From contig DAZV01000059.1 of NCBI GenBank assembly GCA_002083825.1, positions 1-64,000 of the forward strand: 64,000 nt of DNA, written 5' to 3'. The stretch is from Candidatus Sericytochromatia bacterium S15B-MN24 CBMW_12 (GTDB lineage: Bacteria; Cyanobacteriota; Sericytochromatia; S15B-MN24; UBA4093). Positions 43,088-50,982 of the stretch are shown one piece after another (position 1 is the stretch's first letter; the number at the start of each line of letters is the position of its first letter). Made by a program: the position numbers and the translations under genes. The notes beneath the pieces were generated by a model. The model saw only the letters and a program-made list of their open reading frames with translations. It was not told the DNA's origin and ran no database searches.

Positions 43088-44950
43088 ATGATCACTGCCA
43101 CCGACGCGCTCGACGCGCTTTACCAGTTCACAGAGGCCAAACGCCGCAGCAGCCTGACCGGGCGCTTGCTGGGCATCGGGCTCCCCGAGCGCGACGGGAT
43201 CCTCAACGAGTTGTACGAACGCTTCGACGCGGACCTCGCGGCAGCTCGCGAGGAGGCCGCCCAAACCGGCAAGGCGATCCCCGTGGACGGATCCGCCGTC
43301 GCCCTCACCGACGGCGGGGATACCTGGTGGATTCATCCCGACGGCACGCTAACCCGAGAGTACGACGACTTCCCGGGCTTCGGAGAGTTCCTAGCCACCA
43401 TGGGCCAGCCATCCGCCCTCGACTTCAAGCGCCCCGTCGATACCGAAGCCCTCCTGCGCGCGGCCTACAACGGCTTCTGGTCCCCCTCGGCCACCAACTG
43501 GCAGCCGATCCGGGTCCTCGAACTCAAGGGAGAGGCCCGCAGCGCCTTCATGGCGCTCGCCGGCTGGATGGCCGAGGACGTCGCCATCCCCCTCTGGATC
43601 CTCCTCCGTCGCGAGCATTACGAATCCCTGCTCGGAGACGTCATGGAGCCTTTCGGCCTCTCCGTCACCGCCCGCGAAGAATCCCTCGACGCCGGCATCT
43701 TCGCCCACGCCGCCGCCATGTCCGCCCGGAGCGAAGGCCTCACCAGCCTGGAGCTCGTCTTCGCCCCCGACCAGCTCGAGGCCGCCTCTCGCCTCCTGCA
43801 GACCGAAATCGATCGCCGAATCCGCGACCTCGGCAAAAGCTCGGCCGAAACCCCTCAAGCCACGGAACTGACGAAGTTGCAGACGCTGGCAAACCTGCTC
43901 GCGGCCGGCAAGTACCTCCCCGACAGCCTCATGGTCATCGGGCATGCGCTTCAAGCCAACGACGCGACGTTCGAGCGCTTCGGAGCCCTGGTGGATCAGC
44001 ACTCGACGCAGCGGGTGGCCTCCGCGAGCCGCGAGTTCGGCAAACCCGAAACCGCCCTGCTCTGGGAGCAGACCATGGCGAGTCTCGCCCCGGAAGAGCG
44101 CCCCTGCGTGAGCTGGGCCTTCTACCACCGGGAGCAGCGCACCCCCTACGAGATCGGCCAGGCCATGTTCGCGGCCCTCTACGGCGAAGGCGCCGATGTG
44201 GAAAGCAAGTCCGGCGGCATGGGCGGCATGCTCACCGCCTCCACCGTGCGCAACTACCTCTCCCAGATAGCCAAGAGCGATTCGGCTTACATCCGGAGCA
44301 TCCTCACGGACGGCTGGGAAGCGCTGACGGACGCCGAACTCCAGAAGGCCACCCGACAGGTCGCGGTGCGCACCCGGGACGTGGGGCGCTACCTGCTGGA
44401 ACGCATCCTGCGCGACGGCAAGTACGTCTCCGTGAACGGCTGTCTTCAGGACGTTTCCGGCAAGCCGCTCTCGATCCCCGTCCTGGTCCGCATGACCAAG
44501 GCTCTCGCTTCGACCTTCGGCAACTTCTTCCTGAAGTTCCAGAACACCCATCCCCAGAACGCCGTCTTGCTGGCCCATCTGGACTGCGGCCTGGACGAGC
44601 ATCGCGTCTTCCGCACGGTCGGCAAGGCGGGACTGTCGCTAACCTATGCCGCTCGGGCCCTCGGTGCTTCGAGCATCATCAAGACCGGACCGATCGACCT
44701 GGCCCGCGAGGCCATCGCCCGGATCCTCGTGGGCAACCCGGATAACGACCCGGTCCTCGCCACCAAGCGCGAAGGGCTGGCCAGCGGCCGGATTTCCCCC
44801 GCGATGACCTTCCAGGTCGGCTATCCGCTGACCGGCTCGGAAATCGTCGATGCCGGCAGCCCCAACGAGCACAGCGGACTCGACGAACGGCGCCGGGACA
44901 AGCGCCCGCCCCGCGCTGACTTCTGCCAGCACTACTTGCCTAGCCTCTAG
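43088..44950 (+). CDS. Divergent nitroreductase-like protein, probably two-domain
   Basis: 621 residues from the ATG at 43088 (GAGGAG upstream; the frame is open from 43040). The segment NGFWSPSATNWQPIRVLEL near residue 130 resembles the FMN-contacting start of nitroreductases. DAGIFAHAAAMSARSEGL near 220 resembles the helix-plus-Gly that closes one domain. The C-terminus GKAGLSLTYAARALGASS … FQVGYPL … DERRRDKRPP has the family's late GYP and RR. A fused pair of nitroreductase folds with long inserts is therefore likely. Substrate unknown, and a few FMN contacts cannot be confirmed. Single gene with its own terminator. Confidence 0.55.
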   Translation: MITATDALDALYQFTEAKRRSSLTGRLLGIGLPERDGILNELYERFDADLAAAREEAAQTGKAIPVDGSAVALTDGGDTWWIHPDGTLTREYDDFPGFGEFLATMGQPSALDFKRPVDTEALLRAAYNGFWSPSATNWQPIRVLELKGEARSAFMALAGWMAEDVAIPLWILLRREHYESLLGDVMEPFGLSVTAREESLDAGIFAHAAAMSARSEGLTSLELVFAPDQLEAASRLLQTEIDRRIRDLGKSSAETPQATELTKLQTLANLLAAGKYLPDSLMVIGHALQANDATFERFGALVDQHSTQRVASASREFGKPETALLWEQTMASLAPEERPCVSWAFYHREQRTPYEIGQAMFAALYGEGADVESKSGGMGGMLTASTVRNYLSQIAKSDSAYIRSILTDGWEALTDAELQKATRQVAVRTRDVGRYLLERILRDGKYVSVNGCLQDVSGKPLSIPVLVRMTKALASTFGNFFLKFQNTHPQNAVLLAHLDCGLDEHRVFRTVGKAGLSLTYAARALGASSIIKTGPIDLAREAIARILVGNPDNDPVLATKREGLASGRISPAMTFQVGYPLTGSEIVDAGSPNEHSGLDERRRDKRPPRADFCQHYLPSL

Positions 44951-44953
44951 CCC

Positions 44954-44992
44954 GCGAAGAGCCTCCCGACGTCACGCCGGTCGGCTCTTCGC
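44954..44992. terminator. Bidirectional terminator
   Basis: Perfect 10-bp stem GCGAAGAGCC / GGCTCTTCGC with a 19-base loop between convergent genes. Confidence 0.75.
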
Positions 44993-45015
44993 AGGCTTCT
45001 GCGATTGGAATTCCC

Positions 45016-45333
45016 CTACTCCTCGCCCAGGAGCCCGATGACTGTTTCAAGACGGATGCTGGCCTGCCGACCCGTCTTGAGCAAAGCCTCCACCTCGCGC
45101 TCGATGAAAGGCGAGATCTCGACGTGCCGCCCGAAGATCCGTTCCCGGTCCTCTTCGAGCGACTCGATCTCCGCGTTGATCGTCTCCAGCTTCTCGTAGA
45201 GGCGGCTCTTGATCCGGCGCAACCGGTCCGTCCCCTCGAGCTCCAGCAACGTCGCGTAATAGGCATGCCACGTCGAGATTCCATCGCTGACGGTTTCGCG
45301 GACGGTTTCGTGGACGATCTGGTCTTGGGGCAT
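45016..45333 (-). CDS. Small coiled-coil protein of unknown function
   Basis: 105 residues, all helical, with a charged central heptad-like region (RRIKSRLYEKLETINAEIES then LEEDRERIFGRHVEIS) and no membrane segment or cysteines. AAGGAG precedes the ATG. The promoter lies within a perfect inverted repeat (45371-45403), so expression looks tightly controlled. No family recognised. Confidence 0.65.
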   Translation of the reverse strand: MPQDQIVHETVRETVSDGISTWHAYYATLLELEGTDRLRRIKSRLYEKLETINAEIESLEEDRERIFGRHVEISPFIEREVEALLKTGRQASIRLETVIGLLGEE

Positions 45334-45370
45334 GCGCTTCTCCTTACGATCAATCGAGCGATCCGTGAAG

Positions 45371-45403
45371 ATTGTATCACTTTACGAAGTGTTGTAAAGT
45401 GAT
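45371..45403 (-). promoter_or_regulatory. Promoter overlapped by an operator inverted repeat
   Basis: On the minus strand TTTACA (45398-45393), a 16-bp spacer, then TACAAT (45376-45371). The spacer and -35 lie inside an inverted repeat ATCACTTTAC-(8)-GTAAAGTGAT (45376-45403), with a third overlapping half-site CACTT-tacg-AAGTG. A repressor bound here would block the 105-residue gene. Confidence 0.7.
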
Positions 45404-45530
45404 GGCAGGCCTTTCCGCGGCTCCTCACTCCGTCGCTTGACGCTCGCTTCACCCGCGCTCAATTTTCCCGTAACATTTCTCCGGTAACATGGCGAGACGG
45501 CTCCCCCCCCTCAACCGGGAAAGGATCCCC

Positions 45531-45890
45531 ATGGAAAGATACGACCTCGTCTGCACCCCCTTGCGTGAGGATTCCGTCATGGTCCTCCATCTGTCCGGCT
45601 ACCTCAACGACCAGACCGTCCAGGGCTTCGAGGAAGCCTTCGACGGGTTTCGCGAGACCTCCCCTTTCGTCGTCCTGGACGCCTCGGAAGCCCATCACAT
45701 CTCCAGCATCGGTTTCGGCGCTTTGCTCGCCGCGACCGTCGATCTTCGGGATCGAAGCGGCGATCTGCGAATCGCCAATCTCCCCCCTTCGCTGCAAAGA
45801 GTCCTGACCTTGGCCTTCGCCGATTTCTTCCAGACCTTTTCCAGCACCCGGGACGCCATCGCCTCCTACTACGCGGTGCCGGCCAACTAA
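45531..45890 (+). CDS. STAS-domain anti-sigma-factor antagonist
   Basis: 119 residues from the ATG at 45531 (GGAAAGGA upstream, behind an 8-C run). STAS fold: LHLSGYLNDQTVQGFEEAF, FVVLDASEAHHISSIGFGALLAA with the phosphorylatable Ser region, LRIANLPPSLQRVLTLAF. The usual DSSG is HISSIGFG. The next gene, 16 bp later, is a HATPase kinase, so they form a partner-switch pair. No sigma factor or PP2C gene lies nearby. Confidence 0.88.
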   Translation: MERYDLVCTPLREDSVMVLHLSGYLNDQTVQGFEEAFDGFRETSPFVVLDASEAHHISSIGFGALLAATVDLRDRSGDLRIANLPPSLQRVLTLAFADFFQTFSSTRDAIASYYAVPAN

Positions 45891-45906
45891 CATGCAAGGA
45901 GGATCG

Positions 45907-46359
45907 ATGGCCTCGCTAACATCCCCAAACCTCAGTGCTCAAGCCACCTTCACCAACAACATCAGCCACCTCTTCCACATGCACCAGTTCGTTCGGCGGG
46001 CCGCTATCGACGCCGGTTTTGCCAATATTCCCCTCGGTGACATCGAACTGGCGGTCGTCGAGGCCTGCGCCAACGTCGTCAAGCACGCTTACCGCAACAC
46101 GTCGCCGGACCAGGGACGCATCGAGATCGCCGTCACGGCCCAGGGCGATCGCTTCGAGGTCTGCTTCACCGACTGGGGCGAGCCTTTCGAGCCCCCCAAG
46201 GGACGCGTTCCGCGCCCGGATGTCGCGCTCATGGTCAGCGAAGGGCAACGCGGCGGGATGGGCATCTTCTTGATGCAGTCCCTCATGGACGAGGTGAGCT
46301 GGGATATCCGTCCCGGCAACCAAAACCAGCTGCGCATGACCAAGCGCTTCAGCGCCTGA
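45907..46359 (+). CDS. Anti-sigma-factor-type serine kinase (RsbW/SpoIIAB-like HATPase)
   Basis: 150 residues from the ATG at 45907 with AAGGAGG upstream. N-box LGDIELAVVEACANVVKHAY (E..N), G1 box DWGEPFEPP, G2 box GGMGIFLMQSLMDEV. It would phosphorylate the STAS protein and bind its target in the other state. The target is not visible in the window. Confidence 0.88.
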   Translation: MASLTSPNLSAQATFTNNISHLFHMHQFVRRAAIDAGFANIPLGDIELAVVEACANVVKHAYRNTSPDQGRIEIAVTAQGDRFEVCFTDWGEPFEPPKGRVPRPDVALMVSEGQRGGMGIFLMQSLMDEVSWDIRPGNQNQLRMTKRFSA

Positions 46360-46596
46360 CCGTCCTTCCTCCGCCCGCGATTGCGGCCCGCCTGCGCGTT
46401 CGCAAGGGTGGTCCGTAGCCGCGGCATCGCGCTGTCATCTCGGGAGCCCGCTTCCCCCCCGATTGGCATGCGAGTAACCTTCCATTTAGCGGAAGCTTAT
46501 TCGGGTCTTAAGAATCATCCCTCCCGCCCCCTCGATAATCCAAGGAGTTGGCGCATGCGCCTCATCGGCGCAGCGGAGAATTCTTGGAGGATCAAC

Positions 46597-47589
46597 GTGG
46601 CTAGTCGGATTGGCATCGGAGTCAAATCGCCGATTTCGCGGGCGCTCGTCACCCTGGGAACCCTGGCGCTCCTGAGCGGCTGCGGCGTTACGGGCATGGC
46701 GGGCCAGCCCTCGGGCCATTCGCAGGTCGGATTCGCTGCCCTCGGCGACTTCGTGGCGCGAGCGATCGAGCCCATCCCGCTGCAGCCCCCCCGCTTTTCC
46801 GCCAAGATCATCGCGCATCGCGGCTTCTCCTCGCGCTATCCCGAAAACACCGTCGCGGCGATCCGGTCGGCGGTAGAGGCGGGTGCCGACATGGTCGAAA
46901 TCGACGTCCAACTCACCAAGGATCTCGAACTGGTGGTCATGCACGACGACTCCGTCTACCGCACCACCAACGGAAGCGGGCTGGTCAGGGACCTCACGCT
47001 GGAGCAGATTCGCGCCCTCGATGCCGGCGGCAAGTTCGACGCCAAGTTTGCGGGGGAGCGCGTTCCGACGCTCGAAGAAGCGATCGATGCGGTCCATGGC
47101 AAGGCGATGCTCAACATCGAGGTCAAGAACGCCGACACCGAAGGGTCTCGCAAGTACATGGCGGCAAAAATCGCCGAGCTGGTCTCCCGAAAGAATTACG
47201 CGTCTCACGTTCAGATCATGGCTTTCGACTCGGACTTCCTGCGGGAGATGCGCCAGCAGAGTCCCCATATCAGCATGGCCATGCTGGCCGTCACCAACTC
47301 CTTCAACCGGAAGCTGAGGCAGGCTGCCAAGCTCGAGATGGATGGCTTGAATCTCCTCCATCATGCGGTGAGCCAGGGTGAGGTCGAGGCGATTCACAAG
47401 GCGGGTCTGAAGACGAACGTCTACACGGTCAACCGGGCGAGCTCCATGGTCAAGTCCCTGAAGAAGGGGGTGGACGGGATCATCACTGACTACCCGGACG
47501 TGGCGGCGGTGGCGATGGCGACCTATTTCAACGGCGGGGTGATGATGCCGGACTCCCTGGTGGATGGTCCCGACGGGGAGCTGCCCTGA
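46597..47589 (+). CDS. Glycerophosphodiester phosphodiesterase, lipoprotein
   Basis: About 330 residues from the GTG at 46597, which has GGAGGA upstream and gives a lipoprotein signal with lipobox LLSGCG. An ATG at 46555 with AAGGAG is the alternative. The TIM-barrel core has IIAHRGFSSRYPENT, DMVEIDVQLTKD and LVVMHDDSVYRTTN, the catalytic His pair and metal-binding Glu/Asp, and ends with GVDGIITDYPDV. It hydrolyses deacylated phospholipids to glycerol-3-phosphate outside the cytoplasm. A perfect palindromic terminator follows. Confidence 0.9.
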   Translation: MASRIGIGVKSPISRALVTLGTLALLSGCGVTGMAGQPSGHSQVGFAALGDFVARAIEPIPLQPPRFSAKIIAHRGFSSRYPENTVAAIRSAVEAGADMVEIDVQLTKDLELVVMHDDSVYRTTNGSGLVRDLTLEQIRALDAGGKFDAKFAGERVPTLEEAIDAVHGKAMLNIEVKNADTEGSRKYMAAKIAELVSRKNYASHVQIMAFDSDFLREMRQQSPHISMAMLAVTNSFNRKLRQAAKLEMDGLNLLHHAVSQGEVEAIHKAGLKTNVYTVNRASSMVKSLKKGVDGIITDYPDVAAVAMATYFNGGVMMPDSLVDGPDGELP

Positions 47590-47615
47590 GTCGAGGAGCC
47601 GCAGACAAGGTATTG

Positions 47616-47663
47616 AATGACAGTTTGCCCCGGCATCTCGAGATGCCGGGGCAAACTGTCATT
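47616..47663. terminator. 48-bp perfect palindrome, bidirectional terminator
   Basis: 24-bp arms with no spacer (centre CTC|GAG at 47639/47640), between the glycerophosphodiesterase and helicase genes. AAT at one edge and ATT at the other. Confidence 0.88.
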
Positions 47664-47683
47664 GTGGCTTTGAAGCTAGGGTG

Positions 47684-49345
47684 CTAGCCGCTGGTGACGA
47701 CCCAGCGGCGTCCGCGGTCGTCGGAGTAGTCCTTCATGGCCGAGAGGACCTTTCCGGCCACGTCGCTCCGCACGTCGATGAGGGAGTAGCGGGCGAAGAG
47801 TGAGATGGCTCCGATGGCCTCGCCCTTGACCTTGGCCTGGTCGCAGATGATCCGGACGAGGTAGCCGGGTTGCATGCGATCGTTCTTGCCGAGGGCGACG
47901 CGAATGCGGGTCATGCCGCCTTCGGTTTCGCGCGGGCCGCGTTCGCGTTCGGCGCGCTTGGGCTGGTCGCGGAAGGGCTTGTCAAGCCGTTCCGTGCGTT
48001 CGGCGCGCTTGGGCTTGAGGACCTCGACCTCGTAACCCGCGGCCAGGAGTCCGGTATTGGTCTGGACGTCCTGCAGGAGGGCGGCGACCAGGGACGTGGC
48101 ATCCAGGTTTTCCAGGAGGTTGGCCGCGAACGTCCGGAAGTCCTCGAACTCGTTGGCGTCGATGCGGTTGACCAGATTCTGGTAGAACTTCTCCCGGAGT
48201 TTCTGGAGGACGGCTTCGCCTTGGGGCACGGGGCGGTTTTCGGCCGTGAGTTTGGCCTCGGAGACGATGTTTCGGATCTTGGTGCGATCGAAGGGGGTGA
48301 CGAGGTTGATGACGAGTCCGGAGGCGCCGGCGCGTCCGGCGCGTCCGGAGCGGTGGATGTAGGTTTCGACGCCGCGGGGGATGTCGTAGTTGACGACGTG
48401 GGTGATGCCGCGAACGTCGATGCCGCGGGCGGCGACGTCGGTGGCCACGAGGAGGGTGATGACGCGCTTCCGGAAGGCCTCGAGGGTCTCGGAGCGGCGG
48501 GCCTGAGGCAAGTTACCGTTGAGGTAGCCGACCTTGAATCCCTCGTTGGCGAGGCGCTTGGAGAGTTCTTCCGTTTCGGCCTTGGTGTGGCAGAAGAGGA
48601 TGGCGAGCTCTGGCTGTTCGGTGTGAATCAGGTTGACGAGGGCTTCGTACTTGGATGACTTGGCGACCTCGTAGTTGGCGTGGGTCAGGGAGGTGGAGGC
48701 CTCCATGCCGGCGCTCAGTCCGAGGCGTTCCGGGTTGCGCATGTAGCGGCGCGCGATGCGCTCGATGCCCTCGGAGAGGGTCGCGGAGAAGAGGAGGGTT
48801 TGCCGTTCGGCAGGTAGGGCGCCGAGGAGCTTTTCGAGGTCTTCCTGGAAGCCCATGTCGAGAATTTCGTCGGCCTCGTCGAGAACGACGGTTTGGCAAC
48901 GTGAGAGGTCGAGGGTGCCGCGGTTCAGGTGATCGTTGAGTCGACCGGGGGTTCCCACGATGACGTGCGCGCCTTGGCGGAGGGCCTTGAGCTGTTCGCC
49001 GTAGGCGACGCCGCCGGTGAGGGTGGCGAGGCGGATGCCGAGGGGGCGTCCGACGCGGGCGTAGACGGCGCCGACCTGGTTGGCGAGTTCGCGGGTGGGG
49101 GCGATCACGAGGATCTGGACGCCCTTGGGGTCGGCTTCGAGCCGCTGGAGGGACGGAAGCACGAAGGCGAGGGTCTTGCCGGTTCCGGTGCGGGACTGGA
49201 CCATGAGGTCACGTCCGGTGAGAACGCGGGGGAGGGCTTGTTGTTGGACTTCGGTCGGGTTGACCAGGTCCATCTTGGCGAGGACCTCTTTGATTTCCGG
49301 CCGAAGGTCGAGGTCGGCGAAAGTGACGCGCGCAGTTTCAGTCAT
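47684..49345 (-). CDS. deaD: DEAD-box RNA helicase (DeaD/CsdA type)
   Basis: 553 residues. Q motif TEVQQQALP, Walker A SRTGTGKT, PTRELANQ, GTPGRL, DEAD box DEADEILDMG, SAT, and motif VI HRSGRAGRAG. The C-terminal region includes a charged RAERTERLDKPFRDQPKRAER linker (quoted in part) and a DbpA-like RNA-binding domain (IRVALGKNDRMQPGYLVRII, GAISLFARYSLIDV). Unwinds structured rRNA or mRNA. It lies 6 bp downstream of the second helicase gene, same strand. Confidence 0.93.
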   Translation of the reverse strand: MTETARVTFADLDLRPEIKEVLAKMDLVNPTEVQQQALPRVLTGRDLMVQSRTGTGKTLAFVLPSLQRLEADPKGVQILVIAPTRELANQVGAVYARVGRPLGIRLATLTGGVAYGEQLKALRQGAHVIVGTPGRLNDHLNRGTLDLSRCQTVVLDEADEILDMGFQEDLEKLLGALPAERQTLLFSATLSEGIERIARRYMRNPERLGLSAGMEASTSLTHANYEVAKSSKYEALVNLIHTEQPELAILFCHTKAETEELSKRLANEGFKVGYLNGNLPQARRSETLEAFRKRVITLLVATDVAARGIDVRGITHVVNYDIPRGVETYIHRSGRAGRAGASGLVINLVTPFDRTKIRNIVSEAKLTAENRPVPQGEAVLQKLREKFYQNLVNRIDANEFEDFRTFAANLLENLDATSLVAALLQDVQTNTGLLAAGYEVEVLKPKRAERTERLDKPFRDQPKRAERERGPRETEGGMTRIRVALGKNDRMQPGYLVRIICDQAKVKGEAIGAISLFARYSLIDVRSDVAGKVLSAMKDYSDDRGRRWVVTSG

Positions 49346-49351
49346 GATTGG

Positions 49352-50842
49352 TTAGCGCCTCCCTTGGGCGCGAGGCCCTCGGGCCTGAGTGTCTTTGGAA
49401 GGTGTAGCAGAGGAGTGGTTTTGGGGGGTGCGGGGTCCTTGAATCGCTTGCTTGAAGCGATCGCTGTTCCGGGCGGCCACTTCGACGACGGCGTGGTCGG
49501 GATGAAGGGCGATCGACCGGATGGCGTTGGCAGGGACGCCGGTGCGCTGAACCAGCCAGCGGCGCAGGTTTTCTTCCGAGGGATCCTGGAGTTTGGGCAA
49601 GCTGAGCTTGAACTTCTTCCAGTCTTCGGCCTGTCTGGTCTCGGCCTGTCGGGCGCGAGGGGGTGAGGCGGGCCGGCGGCTTTCCCGGGGTTCACGGGGG
49701 CCATCGAGGGTTTCGGGCGGCTCGGTCCGCTCGGGGAGGGTGATGGAGATTTCCACGCTGGGAACCCGCTTGAGGATGGCGCGGAAGGCGTCGGTGTCGT
49801 CGGGGGTGACCAGGCAGATGGTCTTGCCTTCCTTGCCCGCGCGGCCCGTGCGGCCGGAGCGGTGGATGTAGTTCTCGACGACGGTGGGAACCGCGAAGTG
49901 GAAGACGTGGGTGAGGCCTTCGATGTCGAGGCCGCGGGCGGCGACGTCGGTGGCAATCAGGGTGTGGATCTCGCCGCTCCGGAAGCGTTCCATCATGCGG
50001 TTTCGCGCATTCTGGGACATGTTTCCGTTGAGGAAGCCGACTTCGTAGCCCATGATGCGTTCGAGCTTCTGGGCGAGACGCTTGGTTTCGTGCTTCATGC
50101 GGGTGAAGATGATCGAGCGATCGGGCGACTCCGAGCGGATCAGGGTGGTGAGGGCGTCGAGGCGGCGATCGCTCGGGACCCGCACGTAGTGGTGGCTGAT
50201 CTCGCTAGGGGTGCTTTCGGCTTCCACCAGGCCGACGATGGCGGGATTGTCGAGGTACTTGTGGGCAATGACCTTGATGGCCTCCGGCATGGTTGCCGAA
50301 AGAATCAGCGTCTGCTTGCGGGCAGGGAGTTTGCCCAGCAGGAATTCGATGTCGCGGCGGAATCCCATGTCGAGCATCTCGTCGGCTTCGTCGAGCACCA
50401 GGAGGTGCGCGCGGCTCAGATCGAGGCTCTGACGGTTGATGAGATCCTTCAGGCGACCAGGGGTTCCGATTACGACGTCGACGCCGTCATGGAGCGCCTT
50501 CTCCTGGGGGCCGAGTCCCACGCCGCCGTAGATGGCGACCATGCGAAGGGGGCTCTGCGCGCTTACCGAGGCGAGCGCCTCGCGGACCTGGATGGCCAGC
50601 TCGCGGGTCGGCAGGACGATGAGTGCCTGCGGCTTCGACTTCGGCGTGAGCATGGACAGGATGGGAAGACCGAAGGCGAGGGTCTTTCCCGAACCGGTCT
50701 TGGCCTGAAGGATGGCGTCGCGGCCTTCCAGGACGAGCGGAATAGCGTGTTGCTGAATGGGCGTCGGGGTCTTGAAGCCTAGGGACTCGAGCCCCTTCTT
50801 CACGGCCGGAGAGAGGTTGAATTGATTGAACTCGGGTTGCAA
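49352..50842 (-). CDS. rhlE: DEAD-box RNA helicase (RhlE type)
   Basis: 496 residues. Q motif KTPTPIQQHAIP, Walker A AKTGSGKT, PTRELAIQ, GTPGRL, DEADEMLDMG, SAT, HRSGRTGRAG. A Pro/Arg-rich linker (REPRESRRPASPPRARQAE) and a DbpA-like or divergent RNA-binding domain (KFKLSLPKLQDPSEENLRRW) end the protein. It is the first gene of a two-helicase unit, with a good promoter about 95 bp upstream and a leader of about 90 nt. Confidence 0.92.
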   Translation of the reverse strand: MQPEFNQFNLSPAVKKGLESLGFKTPTPIQQHAIPLVLEGRDAILQAKTGSGKTLAFGLPILSMLTPKSKPQALIVLPTRELAIQVREALASVSAQSPLRMVAIYGGVGLGPQEKALHDGVDVVIGTPGRLKDLINRQSLDLSRAHLLVLDEADEMLDMGFRRDIEFLLGKLPARKQTLILSATMPEAIKVIAHKYLDNPAIVGLVEAESTPSEISHHYVRVPSDRRLDALTTLIRSESPDRSIIFTRMKHETKRLAQKLERIMGYEVGFLNGNMSQNARNRMMERFRSGEIHTLIATDVAARGLDIEGLTHVFHFAVPTVVENYIHRSGRTGRAGKEGKTICLVTPDDTDAFRAILKRVPSVEISITLPERTEPPETLDGPREPRESRRPASPPRARQAETRQAEDWKKFKLSLPKLQDPSEENLRRWLVQRTGVPANAIRSIALHPDHAVVEVAARNSDRFKQAIQGPRTPQNHSSATPSKDTQARGPRAQGRR

Positions 50843-50936
50843 AGAAATCCTTCCAAGCGGAAGGGCCTACGCGGGTAAAGCGTAGACCCTACCTTTAAAA
50901 TCAAATGGTGACGGCATTGTGACCGTATAATCGTTC

Positions 50937-50965
50937 ATCATACCAGTCACAGCCCCCGGAGTAAA
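50937..50965 (-). promoter_or_regulatory. Promoter for the helicase pair
   Basis: On the minus strand TTTACT (50965-50960), 17-bp spacer, TATGAT (50942-50937). The transcript would have a ~90-nt leader with a CTACGC…GCGTAG hairpin near 50867-50885. Confidence 0.55.
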
Positions 50966-50982
50966 GCGCGGGAGCCGGAAAA

